Counted from the stretch's first letter, positions 24,926 through 33,834 are shown. The stretch is 44,428 nucleotides of DNA from CAZOHG01 sp964579725 (GCA_964579725.1 CAZOHG010000029.1:1-44428), one strand, 5' to 3'. The notes: generated from the sequence alone by a model not told the origin. Numbers and translations are program-made.

Positions 24926-26227
24926 TTAATACCGTTCGTGTTTGTGGGGGCCGGCGGCCCAGGTGATTTGCAGCCAGGCGCGATCTTGCGCCTTTTTAAA
25001 ACTCGTGCCGTTTCTGTGTTGAAATTCCAGCCGCATTCGGACCCAGTGGCTTTGCCACCACGTGACGTACGGCACCAGTTGGTAAATCGATTTTCCGGCG
25101 TTATTCAGCGCAAAAGGCTGGGTCCAATCGCCCCGAAGGCCGATTTCCCACCGTTCGCCGACTTTTCTTTGAATGTAGGAATAACCGCCTAAGGCTGTTA
25201 ATTCCTTTTGTTGTGGCAATTCCTTTTTCACGTAGTACAGTTCGGAACGCCACAGAAAATTCTTGTAGTGGGCCCTGTTAACGGGTTCCCAGAAATAGGT
25301 GAAGTCCAAACCGCCCACCAGCGTTCTGTGAGGCGAGGCCGAATCGGCATTCTGCAGCGGGAAGGCAGGATCGACCACGTGATTTTGCCCTACCATTCCG
25401 GTAAGTCCCAATTCCACGTAGGTGTTGGTGGACAGGTCGTAGTAATTTTTCAAATGGCCCAGCAGAGCCGGAACGCTGTAGAAATTGCCGGAAAAAAGGT
25501 GCGTGTTTTGGCCGTTGGTTAGTTGAAGGGTGAGGTACTGCGTAACGGGCCAAAATCTGGGAACGCTCCAATCCAGTGAAACCCCAGTCTGGTTCAAGCC
25601 CTCGGGCCCAAACAATTCTTGGATGGCCAATGGAAAGAAAACCTGATCCAGCGAATGGGCGTGCCAGCGGTTCAGGACGCCGAATTGTTGGCGGAATTTT
25701 CCCACCGTAAACGAGAGCCCGGGAATTTCGCCAGACCAAACGGCGTAGGCTTCGCCCAACTCCGCTCCTTCGGGGTGAATTTCAACGGCGATTTTTGTGT
25801 AGCTGAAAGGGTCTAAATCCGAGCGAAAATGGAGCCCTAAAACGCGAAAATTGCTGCCACTTCGTTCCGTCCCCAAATGGTGTGGGGATTCAAAAAGGTA
25901 GTGCCCTAAAAAGTCGCCGGTAACGCTGATTTCGGGATTAATCGCCTGCAAAGCCCGTTGTCCGCCGCGAAAGACCTTCATTTTCTTTTCAGCCGGTGGC
26001 TTTTCGGCTGCAGCGGCCTGCGCTTCCTGCAAAATCCGCTGCAATTCCGCCTGAGCTTGCTTTTCTTCCAAAACCCGAAGCCGCTTTTCCAGAGACTGAA
26101 TTTCTTTTTTAAACTGCACGGTGGTGGTGTCCTTTGCTGGGGTAGGCGATTGCCCGGGCTGAGCCGAAGCGAATTCCGCCCAAAACAGCACACCGATTAC
26201 AAACAGAAAAATTGAGTTCCGTCGCAT
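24926..26227 (-). CDS. Outer-membrane channel associated with zinc uptake
   Basis: A 433-residue outer-membrane protein. The ATG at 26227 is chosen for the GAGGAGG site just upstream and the clean signal peptide that follows ('NSIFLFVIGVLFWAEFASAQ'). Residues about 40-80 form a coiled coil ('KEIQSLEKRLRVLEEKQAQAELQR'), followed by a barrel. 'VGKFRQQFGVLNRWHAHSLDQ' near 190-215 and the C-terminal 'AAGPHKHERY' resemble outer-membrane proteins found beside ZnuA genes. The HAH and HKH motifs suggest metal contact. It probably lets zinc or a zinc complex reach the periplasmic binding protein encoded 24 bases downstream. Confidence 0.75.
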   Translation of the reverse strand: MRRNSIFLFVIGVLFWAEFASAQPGQSPTPAKDTTTVQFKKEIQSLEKRLRVLEEKQAQAELQRILQEAQAAAAEKPPAEKKMKVFRGGQRALQAINPEISVTGDFLGHYLFESPHHLGTERSGSNFRVLGLHFRSDLDPFSYTKIAVEIHPEGAELGEAYAVWSGEIPGLSFTVGKFRQQFGVLNRWHAHSLDQVFFPLAIQELFGPEGLNQTGVSLDWSVPRFWPVTQYLTLQLTNGQNTHLFSGNFYSVPALLGHLKNYYDLSTNTYVELGLTGMVGQNHVVDPAFPLQNADSASPHRTLVGGLDFTYFWEPVNRAHYKNFLWRSELYYVKKELPQQKELTALGGYSYIQRKVGERWEIGLRGDWTQPFALNNAGKSIYQLVPYVTWWQSHWVRMRLEFQHRNGTSFKKAQDRAWLQITWAAGPHKHERY

Positions 26228-26343
26228 AAAAACCTCCTCGATTTCAATTTTGGCACACGTTCCCGAACAAAAATCACCCGACAAATCGAACTGGCGACAG
26301 TCCACCCGTGATTTTTTTCAATTGGAAATCTTGAGAATCTTGT

Positions 26344-26652
26344 TCAGGAAAATGCGGGGGGACTACGAGGAGATTGGGACGAAAATTGTGCGGTTGTTGG
26401 TGTGCGACCCTCGGTGAGACTCAGGAGCAAAATAAGAAACGCAAAAACGAGCAGTTGGACCAGCAAACCAAAGGGGGAAATCGTCAGCAACGTGGTCTGA
26501 ATGACAAATGCCGGGCAATTGTTGGTTTCGCGCTGGTTGAGGGGGTGGTTGTGAAGGAACGGAGCGTAGGAAACAAGAAACAGAAATTCCAGTCCCGCTA
26601 CAAAAAAGAGAAGAACAAAGAATTTTTTAAGATGTCCTTTTGAATCGGTCAT
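26344..26652 (-). CDS. Small membrane protein with His/Cys motif, head of the metal operon
   Basis: A 102-residue protein with two hydrophobic segments (about 10-30 and 58-80). Between them is an exposed stretch with HNHPL (34-38), then ETNNCPAF (42-49). Short two-helix proteins with such His/Cys loops are often linked to metal handling, which fits its place as first gene of a zinc-type uptake operon, just behind the promoter at 26722-26750. I do not recognise the family. No strong ribosome site precedes the ATG, and the Ser/Pro-rich tail is poorly ordered, so it could be a chance frame, but hydrophobicity and motif argue for a real gene. Confidence 0.55.
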   Translation of the reverse strand: MTDSKGHLKKFFVLLFFVAGLEFLFLVSYAPFLHNHPLNQRETNNCPAFVIQTTLLTISPFGLLVQLLVFAFLILLLSLTEGRTPTTAQFSSQSPRSPPAFS

Positions 26653-26709
26653 TGGAAAAGTGCGTTGCAGTTCCGTTTTTGTTCAAAAGCCTTCACAACC
26701 GTTTAGAAC

Positions 26710-26725
26710 CAATTTTTATTAATTG
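26710..26725 (-). promoter_or_regulatory. Candidate operator of the metal uptake operon (CAATT-N6-AATTG)
   Basis: A perfect 5-6-5 inverted repeat overlapping the -10 box and the expected transcription start of the minus-strand promoter. Its place fits a metal-dependent repressor such as a Zur or MntR homologue; no such gene is in the window. Confidence 0.4.
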
Positions 26726-26750
26726 TATGAAAAGAAATGCTCAAAAACAA
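26722..26750 (-). promoter_or_regulatory. Sigma70-type promoter of the metal uptake operon
   Basis: On the minus strand: TTGTTT (26745-26750), 17-base spacer, TACAAT (26722-26727). It points to the gene starting at 26652, about 60 bases downstream. Confidence 0.6.
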
Positions 26751-27045
26751 TAAAAAAATGGTGAAAAGCCTCTCTGCTTTCAAAAAAGTCGGCAGAAAAA
26801 TGGGCCTTTTTAAGAGGGTTCGGCAGGATGCCGGGAGTGACTACGACGTCAGGAGGGAAAAATAAAACGGATTTAAAAGTCCGAATTTTCAATCCCTTGT
26901 ACGTGTGGGGTTTCCTTTGTGTTCGAAAAAAACCTCAGCCTGAAAAATTTGAGCTTTTTGTAAGCAACCTTACAGATTTCCCAACGCCATTTTGCTATCT
27001 TGTACCTGAAATTAGGAAAAGGAACTAACAAAAGGAGAGAGCATC
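26751..27045. other. Divergent intergenic region
   Basis: AT-rich spacer between the minus-strand metal operon and the plus-strand secreted-protein gene. It contains a short hairpin (GGCA-GGAT-GCC-like, near 26822-26834) followed by TGACTACGA. TATCTT at about 26995 could be a -10 for the gene at 27046, with only a weak -35 match. Confidence 0.4.
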
Positions 27046-29523
27046 ATGAGAACATTTCAATGGATTTTAATGGTATTGAGTGCGCTTGGGCTGATTTTGC
27101 CAGCCTCAGCACAAGTAAGGGTTACGGCCACCGCGCCGTATCGAACCGTTGACCAAATGTTACTGGCCAACGAGATTAACGAAAGCGGAGAGCCCTATGC
27201 CGAAGCCATCGGTTACAATTTGGACGATCTAATTCCAACTCAGCCCACCACGCCCGATCGAATTGGTTACGTATTGGGGATCGAGAATTACGAATATTCC
27301 CGCTACCAATTGGGCGTATTAATTGCTCGTTCCGGAATGGGAATCCACCTCATGTGGGGGCCGGTCATTCGAGCTCAGGCGGCCATGGAAAGTGATCCCG
27401 CTTTTGACGGTTCTTTTACGGGCGGAACTCCCAATGGCTATAAAGAGGATGACCAGCTCAAGAAAAATATCATGCATTTCGGCACGCTTAGCGGGCACCA
27501 GCCGCCCATGAATCCTTGGCCTCAATTCGGTGAATTTGTGGAGGGCGATCCCCATTATATGCAACCCCCGGACGCAAACACCTTTACCCACAATTTTGCC
27601 ACGCTTCGCTGGGATCGGAGTAAAATGAGCAAATGGCTTTCCCCCGATGCCATGGGACAAACCCTTATGAAACAGTACCTGTGGTCACAGGACATGCTGG
27701 GAGCTTTTCATGACAGCGACGGAAATGAAGTAGTCGCCACCGGCTCCAACAGCCCGGATTCCACCAATAGCCCGCATTTTGACGCTGGCAACAATATTTT
27801 CTACGGTGGTGACGACTTGGATGGCTTCGTGGGACAAGTTTTGGTCGCTGAGGGAATTAACAAGGTCAAAAATATCCTGACCAATTTAGCATTCGACGGT
27901 AACTCCCTTGGAGGTGTGGACCCAATGAGCTACGACCCCGCCGCCGGGCTTCGGTATTTTCCCCACTTGATTTCGGTTCAGGAGACACCGATTCCCGGCG
28001 TAGCCCTTCCGCCCCAGCCGGGCAATTACCAGGTAACCGACCCACACAGTCTCCTCTTCGATCAAATTTCACTCATTTGGGGTACGCTAAATTTCAAGAA
28101 TATGATGGACCCCAACAATTCCAGTGATGAAAAACATTTGGCCTACCACGAGGCATTCGATGGTGATCCCTTCCCGGCTGACATGAGTGCAACAGGTAAA
28201 CCCGGCCCCTATGATTTGATGAAAGGCACCTCGGCTGTTATTTTCAAAAACCTAATGGCCATGCACTTTAACCCAGCGATAGGGAGTTTTGTGGATTCCA
28301 GTACCGTTCAAGGCGGTACACTTGTTCAAGGAACGGCCATTACCAGCGAGGTAGTTGGCTACATCCCTGTAATTTTAAAACTAATAGTGGAGGAATTTGC
28401 TGGCACACCTCTGAAAAATGTGGCGAAAACTGCCCTCAATGCTCAGGCTCAATTCATCTTGGATTCACTTGCTGCCCCAGACGGCGGTTTTTACAACGGT
28501 TTCACTGTGGGCAGCGGAGCCTGGTCAACCCCGAAAACGGCCGCGGCACAAGCCGGGCTCATTCGAGGATTGTACGCCGCCTACCAGGTTACCGGCACGC
28601 AAAGCTATCTCGACGCGGCGAATTCCGGGTACAATTATTTAATCGGCCACTTTTACCATAGAGCCAAACACGGATTTCTTTCCGTGGAAGGGAATCCCAC
28701 GGCCACTTACACGCCCCGACTGGTGGCTTTGCTTTCGGGTGCTTTGCGCGAGGCACGATTGGTCGGCGGAAACACGCAGGCCACGCAAATTTACGTGGAT
28801 TTCTGGGATGCCGTCGTGGAAAAAATGCAATTGGCTGAAGGGGCTGCTACCGGTGAATCGGGTAACGATTCCGACGGAGACGGAATCCCCTTTATTCCCG
28901 AACAGCCAAATCAATTGGCGCCCGTTTTTGCCGCTTCAGCACAGCAACAACTCACAGGCCCCCTTTCGGTGGAATTGACCGGTTTTTCTTCGTTCGTCAC
29001 TGGAAAATCAGTGGTTCTCAAGTGGACAACTGCCTCGGAAACCGACAATCTCGGTTTTGAAATTCAGCGCGGTTCAACACCGCGGTCTCTTGAAAAGATT
29101 GGTTTTGTAAAGGGGAACCAAACAACATCCCAATCTCATTCGTACCGCTTCGAGGATCGACCGACACGATTGGGCAGCTACTACTATCGGCTAAAACAAA
29201 TCGATGTCAATGGGGTTACTCATTTTTCGCAAACCCTCACTGTAACGGTAACGGCTCCACATCACTACACATTGGAACAGAATTACCCGAACCCCTTCAA
29301 TCCCGTTACGCGCATTCGATTCGGGTTGAAAGAGCCCGGGCACGTTTCCCTTATCGTGTACGATCTCACCGGTCGCAAAGTGGCGATTTTGATCAATGCG
29401 AAATTGGAAGCTGGCACCCACAGCGTTACCTTTGACAGCCGTAGTCTGCCGGCAGGCATTTACATTTACCGTTTGGTGACAAATGGTTTCCAGGCCGTCA
29501 GAAAAATGACTTTGCTAAAATAG
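27046..29523 (+). CDS. Large secreted protein with type IX sorting domain
   Basis: An 825-residue exported protein of unknown specific function. A signal peptide (1 to about 23, ending LPASAQ) has AAGGAGAG upstream of its ATG. The mature N-terminal 600 residues include a helical part near 455-590 ('AQFILDSLAAPDGGFYNGF..AQAGLIRGLYAAYQVTG..YLDAANSGYNYLIGHF') that reads like an alpha/alpha toroid. Near 607-618 is a calcium-loop-like DSDGDGIP. Residues about 640-735 form an Fn3-like module and 743-825 a classic C-terminal sorting domain ('YPNPFNPVTRIRFGL..VYDLTGRKVAIL..LPAGIYIYRL'). It is divergent to the metal operon across 393 bases. Its substrate, if an enzyme, cannot be named. Confidence 0.85.
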   Translation: MRTFQWILMVLSALGLILPASAQVRVTATAPYRTVDQMLLANEINESGEPYAEAIGYNLDDLIPTQPTTPDRIGYVLGIENYEYSRYQLGVLIARSGMGIHLMWGPVIRAQAAMESDPAFDGSFTGGTPNGYKEDDQLKKNIMHFGTLSGHQPPMNPWPQFGEFVEGDPHYMQPPDANTFTHNFATLRWDRSKMSKWLSPDAMGQTLMKQYLWSQDMLGAFHDSDGNEVVATGSNSPDSTNSPHFDAGNNIFYGGDDLDGFVGQVLVAEGINKVKNILTNLAFDGNSLGGVDPMSYDPAAGLRYFPHLISVQETPIPGVALPPQPGNYQVTDPHSLLFDQISLIWGTLNFKNMMDPNNSSDEKHLAYHEAFDGDPFPADMSATGKPGPYDLMKGTSAVIFKNLMAMHFNPAIGSFVDSSTVQGGTLVQGTAITSEVVGYIPVILKLIVEEFAGTPLKNVAKTALNAQAQFILDSLAAPDGGFYNGFTVGSGAWSTPKTAAAQAGLIRGLYAAYQVTGTQSYLDAANSGYNYLIGHFYHRAKHGFLSVEGNPTATYTPRLVALLSGALREARLVGGNTQATQIYVDFWDAVVEKMQLAEGAATGESGNDSDGDGIPFIPEQPNQLAPVFAASAQQQLTGPLSVELTGFSSFVTGKSVVLKWTTASETDNLGFEIQRGSTPRSLEKIGFVKGNQTTSQSHSYRFEDRPTRLGSYYYRLKQIDVNGVTHFSQTLTVTVTAPHHYTLEQNYPNPFNPVTRIRFGLKEPGHVSLIVYDLTGRKVAILINAKLEAGTHSVTFDSRSLPAGIYIYRLVTNGFQAVRKMTLLK

Positions 29524-29537
29524 CGCTCAAAGTCCAC

Positions 29538-29570
29538 AGGCAGGTCGGAAATAATCGACCTGCCTTTTTG
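29538..29570 (+). terminator. Rho-independent terminator after the secreted-protein gene
   Basis: A perfect 10-bp stem, AGGCAGGTCG (29538-29547) with CGACCTGCCT (29556-29565), 8-nt loop, then TTTTG and more T. Confidence 0.92.
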
Positions 29571-30023
29571 TTTTTTCGGAAAACAGAGAGTCCCTTTTCA
29601 AAAGCCTTTTTGTGCGAAAACCGGCCCCCTTTGACGCCGCCCAACACAAATGAAAACCTTCTTGGCAAAATCACTTCTTTCTTGAAACAAAAAGCAGTCT
29701 TTCTCGATTATCTTACCGTGTCGAAAAAAACTGCTATTGGAAATGGGGCACCGGTGCGTTTGGATTGAAAAAAGCAAGGGGAAAAAGCGTTCAAAAAGCC
29801 TGTATTGGAACAATTAGAAAAGCTGTATTTTTAACGAAAGTAAATGAGCAGGTGCTTGATTTTTAATAAGATTAAAAAAATGAACAGACGCTAAAAAAAT
29901 CTTGATTTTTATTGAGAAATGCTTTAAGTTTCAATTAGTTTGATTTATTTTTCCGTTCGATTTTGCGGAAAATTCCGTACAAATAAAAGCAGTGTGAACC
30001 CCGTGAGAAAAGAGGAGGTCCCA
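29571..30023. other. AT-rich intergenic region upstream of transhydrogenase genes
   Basis: About 450 bases with no supported gene. The last 200 bases are very AT-rich; TTGATT near 29903 is a possible -35 but no clear -10 follows at 17 bases. I see no strong structure. Confidence 0.4.
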
Positions 30024-31181
30024 TTGAAAATCGGAATTCCGAAGGAAATTGTTCCGGGAGAAACCCGCGTTGCGGTTATCCCAACCATGGTTTCCGTTTT
30101 AAAAAGAGGGGGGCATGACGTTTTGGTCGAGGCCGGCGCAGGTTTGGGAGCCTTTTGGCCGGATGCCGCTTACGAGGAAGCCGGTGCGACCCTTGTAAAG
30201 GACCCCGCCGAATTGTATGGCTCGGTGGATTTGCTCTTCAAGGTTCAAGCCCCTCGTGTTCACCCCGTTACCCAAACCCACGAAGTCGACATGCTGCGGG
30301 AGGGGGCGGCTTACATTGGATTTTTAAATCCGGCTTACAATGGGGAAGCTATTCGGAAAATGGCTGCCCGAAAAATAACCGGGTTTGCCATGGAATTTGT
30401 GCCGCGGATTTCTCGAGCACAAAACATGGATGCGTTGAGTTCCATGGCAACGCTGGCGGGGTACAAAGCGGTTCTCATTGGGGCAGATCACATTGGAAAA
30501 ATCTTTCCGCTTATGATGACCGCAGCCGGAACCATTCCTCCGGCCACGGTTTTGGTGCTTGGTGTTGGCGTGGCGGGTTTGCAGGCGATTGCCACTGCCA
30601 AGCGGTTAGGGGCCAAAGTAGAAGCCTTTGATCCCCGCCCGGCCGTAAAAGAACAGGTAGAAAGTTTGGGGGCGCAGTTTGTCCCGATGGAAGTGTTAGA
30701 AGATGTGGAAACAAAGGACGGCTACGCCAAAGAGCAGCCGGAGGAGTTTTTGAATCGGGAGCGCAATGTGATTGGGGAACGGCTGCCTCGTGTGGATGTG
30801 GTGGTCACAACCGCACAAATTTTCGGGAAAAAAGCACCCCTCCTGATCACGGAAGAAATGGTGCAAAAGATGCCGGAAGGGGGCATTATTGTCGATTTGG
30901 CGGCAGAACAAGGGGGAAATTGCACATTAACAAAACCGGGAGAGATGATTACAGCGCACGGCGTCTCGATCTTCGGGGCAGTCAATTTACCGGCAACGCT
31001 ACCCGTTCACGCCAGTTTAATGTATTCAAAAAATGTGACCAATCTCTTTCAACATTTGTACAAAAACCCTGAAAAAGGGCTGGATTTTGAGGATGAAATT
31101 ACCCGCGGGGCTTGTATTACGCGAGACGGTGCGATTGTGAATGAGATGGTGAAAAATCTTGTCGAATCCGGAGGAAATTGA
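30024..31181 (+). CDS. pntAA: NAD(P) transhydrogenase subunit alpha part 1 (NAD-binding domain I)
   Basis: A 385-residue soluble subunit. The start is taken as TTG at 30024, since AGGAGG lies six bases upstream and the product then begins 'KIGIPKEIVPGETRVA', the invariant family start; an ATG at 29940 would add 28 atypical residues. The 'SRAQNMDALSSMATLAGYKAV' block (130-150) and Rossmann motif GVGVAG (180-185) followed by 'AKVEAFDPRP' (197-206) define domain I, which binds NADH. With the next two genes it forms the membrane complex that reduces NADP with NADH using the proton gradient. Confidence 0.93.
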   Translation: MKIGIPKEIVPGETRVAVIPTMVSVLKRGGHDVLVEAGAGLGAFWPDAAYEEAGATLVKDPAELYGSVDLLFKVQAPRVHPVTQTHEVDMLREGAAYIGFLNPAYNGEAIRKMAARKITGFAMEFVPRISRAQNMDALSSMATLAGYKAVLIGADHIGKIFPLMMTAAGTIPPATVLVLGVGVAGLQAIATAKRLGAKVEAFDPRPAVKEQVESLGAQFVPMEVLEDVETKDGYAKEQPEEFLNRERNVIGERLPRVDVVVTTAQIFGKKAPLLITEEMVQKMPEGGIIVDLAAEQGGNCTLTKPGEMITAHGVSIFGAVNLPATLPVHASLMYSKNVTNLFQHLYKNPEKGLDFEDEITRGACITRDGAIVNEMVKNLVESGGN

Positions 31182-31182
31182 A

Positions 31183-31476
31183 ATGGCTGAATCCTTAGTC
31201 GTGTCTTTAACCATATTTGTGCTGGCGATTTTTGTGGGATTTGAGGTGATTACCAAGGTTCCCCCTTTGCTGCACACGCCGCTCATGTCCGGTTCCAACG
31301 CCATTTCGGGTATTACACTGGTAGGGTCTTTGATTAGTGCCGGAGCCGGTGCCAGTACATTGAGCACGGTGTTGGGTGTCCTGGCTGTGATTTTTGCCAC
31401 CATTAATGTGGTGGGTGGGTTCATGGTAACCGACCGAATGTTGGAAATGTTCAAACAAGACAAGAAACAGAAATAG
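31183..31476 (+). CDS. pntAB: NAD(P) transhydrogenase subunit alpha part 2 (membrane)
   Basis: A 97-residue membrane subunit with three to four hydrophobic segments. The family block 'VGFEVITKVPPLLHTPLMSGSNAISGI' (15-42) and the end 'GGFMVTDRMLEMFK' (76-90) identify it. The ATG at 31183 overlaps nothing; the previous stop ends at 31181 and CGGAGG lies before the start. In E. coli this region is fused to domain I in PntA; the split form is the three-subunit type known from Rhodospirillum rubrum. Confidence 0.93.
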   Translation: MAESLVVSLTIFVLAIFVGFEVITKVPPLLHTPLMSGSNAISGITLVGSLISAGAGASTLSTVLGVLAVIFATINVVGGFMVTDRMLEMFKQDKKQK

Positions 31477-31547
31477 GACGTTGGAAAATCTGTTTATCTC
31501 AATGGGATGAAGAACCGGTTCTGAAAAATAAACAAGGAAAATAGATT

Positions 31548-32915
31548 ATGGAAACAATTACCAACCTGGTTTATCTTGCGGCGGCCATTTTCTTTATTTT
31601 AGGGTTGAAATTGTTGAGCTCTCCCAAAACCGCACGTAAAGGCAACCAATTGGCAATGATCGGCATGTTGTTGGCCGTGGTCATGACACTTTTCGACAAA
31701 GAAATCCTCTCGTTTACCTATATTATTGTGGGATTGGTTGTCGGCGGGGCCATCGGAGCCTACGCAGCAAAAGTGGTTCAAATGACCCAAATGCCTCAAA
31801 TGGTGGCTCTCTTTAACGGTTTTGGTGGCGGAGCTTCGGCTTTGGTGGCTTTTTCGGAATATTCTCGGATGACGGGTGAGCCGCGAATTGATGTGTTTAT
31901 TGCTATGATTTTGAGTATTTTGGTTGGAACCGTCACCTTTTTCGGAAGTCTGGTGGCCTACGCTAAATTGCAGGGAATCATGAAAAGTGCCCCTATCGTG
32001 TACAAAGCCCAACAGGTGGTGAACGGTCTGATTTTACTTGTCATTGTAGTGCTTGGGGTGTTGGCCGTCCTGAATCCCTCCGCCTGGATTTACCTGCTTC
32101 TGATCGCCGTTCTTTCCACCTTTTTGGGGGTGTTGGCTGTTATTCCCATCGGTGGCGCTGACATGCCCGTCATTATTTCGTTGTTGAACTCCTATTCGGG
32201 TTTGGCGGCGGCTTTTACAGGCTTTGCTCTGGAAAACAACGTGCTCATCATTAGTGGGGCGCTGGTGGGGGCTTCGGGAATTATTCTTTCTGATCTGATG
32301 TGTAAGGCCATGAACCGTTCGCTGGCCAACGTTCTCTTTGCTGCCGTGGGCGCCGAAGGGGGCACGGGCCCCGCAGCCGAACACAAACAGGTGATTCGGT
32401 ACACTGCCGATGACGGGGCCGTCATGTTAGATCGCGCCCAATCGGTAATTATTGTCCCGGGGTACGGGCTGGCTGTGGCGCAAGCCCAACACGTGCTGTG
32501 GGAATTGGCCAATATGCTCATCAAGCGGGGGAAGAAAGTCCGTTTTGCCATTCATCCGGTGGCAGGGCGAATGCCCGGACACATGAACGTGCTTTTGGCC
32601 GAGGCGGGCGTGCCCTACGACCTATTGGTTGAAATGGACGAAATTAACGACGATTTTCAAAACACAGATGTGGCCCTGGTGATCGGGGCAAACGATGTGG
32701 TCAATCCGGTCGCGCGTACCAAAAAAGACAGTCCCTTGTACGGAATGCCCATCTTGAATGTGGATCAGGCACAGACGGTCATGATCGTCAAGCGCAGCCT
32801 TTCCCCGGGCTTTTCCGGTGAAGACAACCCCTTGTTTTACGATGAGAAAACCATGATGCTTTTCGGTGACGCCAAGAAAATGGTCACCGAACTTGTTCAG
32901 CGTTTGAAAGATTAG
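31548..32915 (+). CDS. pntB: NAD(P) transhydrogenase subunit beta
   Basis: A 455-residue subunit with eight or nine membrane segments over residues 1-260 and the NADP-binding domain III after about 275. Key elements are 'NGFGGGASALVAFSEY' (86-101), the nucleotide-binding 'VPGYGLAVAQAQ' (304-315), 'HPVAGRMPGHMNVLLAEA' (340-357), 'VIGANDVVNP' (379-388) and 'KRSLSPGFSGEDNPLF' near 418-433. It carries protons and binds NADP. The gene lies 71 bases after the small membrane subunit and completes the operon. The only clear terminator downstream is at 33159. Confidence 0.95.
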   Translation: METITNLVYLAAAIFFILGLKLLSSPKTARKGNQLAMIGMLLAVVMTLFDKEILSFTYIIVGLVVGGAIGAYAAKVVQMTQMPQMVALFNGFGGGASALVAFSEYSRMTGEPRIDVFIAMILSILVGTVTFFGSLVAYAKLQGIMKSAPIVYKAQQVVNGLILLVIVVLGVLAVLNPSAWIYLLLIAVLSTFLGVLAVIPIGGADMPVIISLLNSYSGLAAAFTGFALENNVLIISGALVGASGIILSDLMCKAMNRSLANVLFAAVGAEGGTGPAAEHKQVIRYTADDGAVMLDRAQSVIIVPGYGLAVAQAQHVLWELANMLIKRGKKVRFAIHPVAGRMPGHMNVLLAEAGVPYDLLVEMDEINDDFQNTDVALVIGANDVVNPVARTKKDSPLYGMPILNVDQAQTVMIVKRSLSPGFSGEDNPLFYDEKTMMLFGDAKKMVTELVQRLKD

Positions 32916-33216
32916 TGCGTTTTGGCAGCACTTGTGAAGGTGAAAGCAAATCGTTTTGAAAAGGAAATCGCACCGTCTGCGGTTTCAAAAAACGGCCCGA
33001 ATTAATTTTTAAGGCGGAAAATGGTCGGTTGTCAAAGAAGCGCAAAATTGTAGATCGTCCGGCTCCGGCCCCAAAACCGCAAGGCAAAAGCGACTTTCGT
33101 CGGACGGATTGCGCGGCATTCGCGGCGTTTTTAAAAATGTGTCCAGACGTACCCGTTCAAAAGGGGCGCTAATTCAGGCGTCCCTTTTTTAATTGTCTTA
33201 TTTGGGAGAATATTTC
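32916..33216. other. Intergenic region between pntB and ferritin
   Basis: About 300 bases. Apart from the terminator at 33159-33190 I see no gene or strong structure. Confidence 0.5.
33159..33190 (+). terminator. Rho-independent terminator downstream of pntB
   Basis: AAAAGGGGCGC (33159-33169) pairs with GCGTCCCTTTT (33178-33188) with one G-T wobble, 8-nt loop, followed by T. Confidence 0.8.
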
Positions 33217-33245
33217 TTGCAAATGAAGGCGAAAAGCGCTATCTT
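33217..33245 (+). promoter_or_regulatory. Sigma70-like promoter of the ferritin gene
   Basis: TTGCAA (33217-33222), 17-base spacer, TATCTT (33240-33245), about 70 bases before the ferritin ATG. Spacing is optimal; the boxes are partial matches. Confidence 0.5.
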
Positions 33246-33318
33246 AATTGTAAAATAGGAATGATTCTGAATTAATAGCGTTCGGTCCAAAAAAAAATGA
33301 AAAACGGAGGCATAAAAA

Positions 33319-33834
33319 ATGATGAGCAAAAAAATGCAAGCTGCATTGAACGAACAAATCAAACATGAACTGGAATCGGCTTATTTGTACTACGCTATGG
33401 TAGCGTATTTGTCCGATCAGGGCCTGGATGGGATGGCTCAGTGGATGAAGGTGCAGACGCAGGAAGAGCTGGCGCACGCAGCCAAATTGTTCGATTTTAT
33501 TGTGGAACGCAACGGCCGCGTGGAATTGGAAGCCCTAAAAAAGCCCCAAAAGGAGTGGGATTCTCCCCTCTCTGTTTTTAAAGATGCCTACCAGCACGAG
33601 CAGTTTATTACGAGCAAAATAAACGACCTCTACAAACTGGCGCAGGAAGAAAACGATTACCCCGCAGCCGTTTTGCTGCAATGGTTCATTAATGAGCAGG
33701 TGGAAGAAGAGGCAGCCGCTCTAAAAGTTGTGGAAGATTTGGAACGTGTGGGCGGAACCGGACACGGTATTTTTATGTTGGATCGGGAATTAGGTGCCCG
33801 CACCTTTACTCCGCCGACCGCCGAAGGGGAATGA
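33319..33834 (+). CDS. ftnA: Bacterial non-heme ferritin
   Basis: A 171-residue four-helix ferritin subunit. The di-iron centre residues known from E. coli FtnA fall at identical numbers when counting from the first ATG: Glu17, Glu50, His53, Glu94, Gln127 and Glu130. Twenty-four subunits build a cage that oxidises and stores iron in the cytoplasm. CGGAGG lies eight bases before ATGATG; the first ATG is preferred for spacing and numbering. The gene is flanked by a terminator upstream and a 153-base spacer downstream, so it is probably transcribed alone. Confidence 0.95.
   Translation: MMSKKMQAALNEQIKHELESAYLYYAMVAYLSDQGLDGMAQWMKVQTQEELAHAAKLFDFIVERNGRVELEALKKPQKEWDSPLSVFKDAYQHEQFITSKINDLYKLAQEENDYPAAVLLQWFINEQVEEEAAALKVVEDLERVGGTGHGIFMLDRELGARTFTPPTAEGE

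Noticed and set aside
24266..25192. A 308-codon plus-strand frame opposite the metal-binding protein gene
   Set aside because: It is antisense to a protein with conserved ligand histidines and a signal peptide; it has no ribosome site or recognised motif.
29940..30023. ATG at 29940 as the start of the transhydrogenase alpha subunit
   Set aside because: It would add 28 residues unlike the family, while TTG at 30024 has AGGAGG at the right distance and gives the invariant N-terminus.
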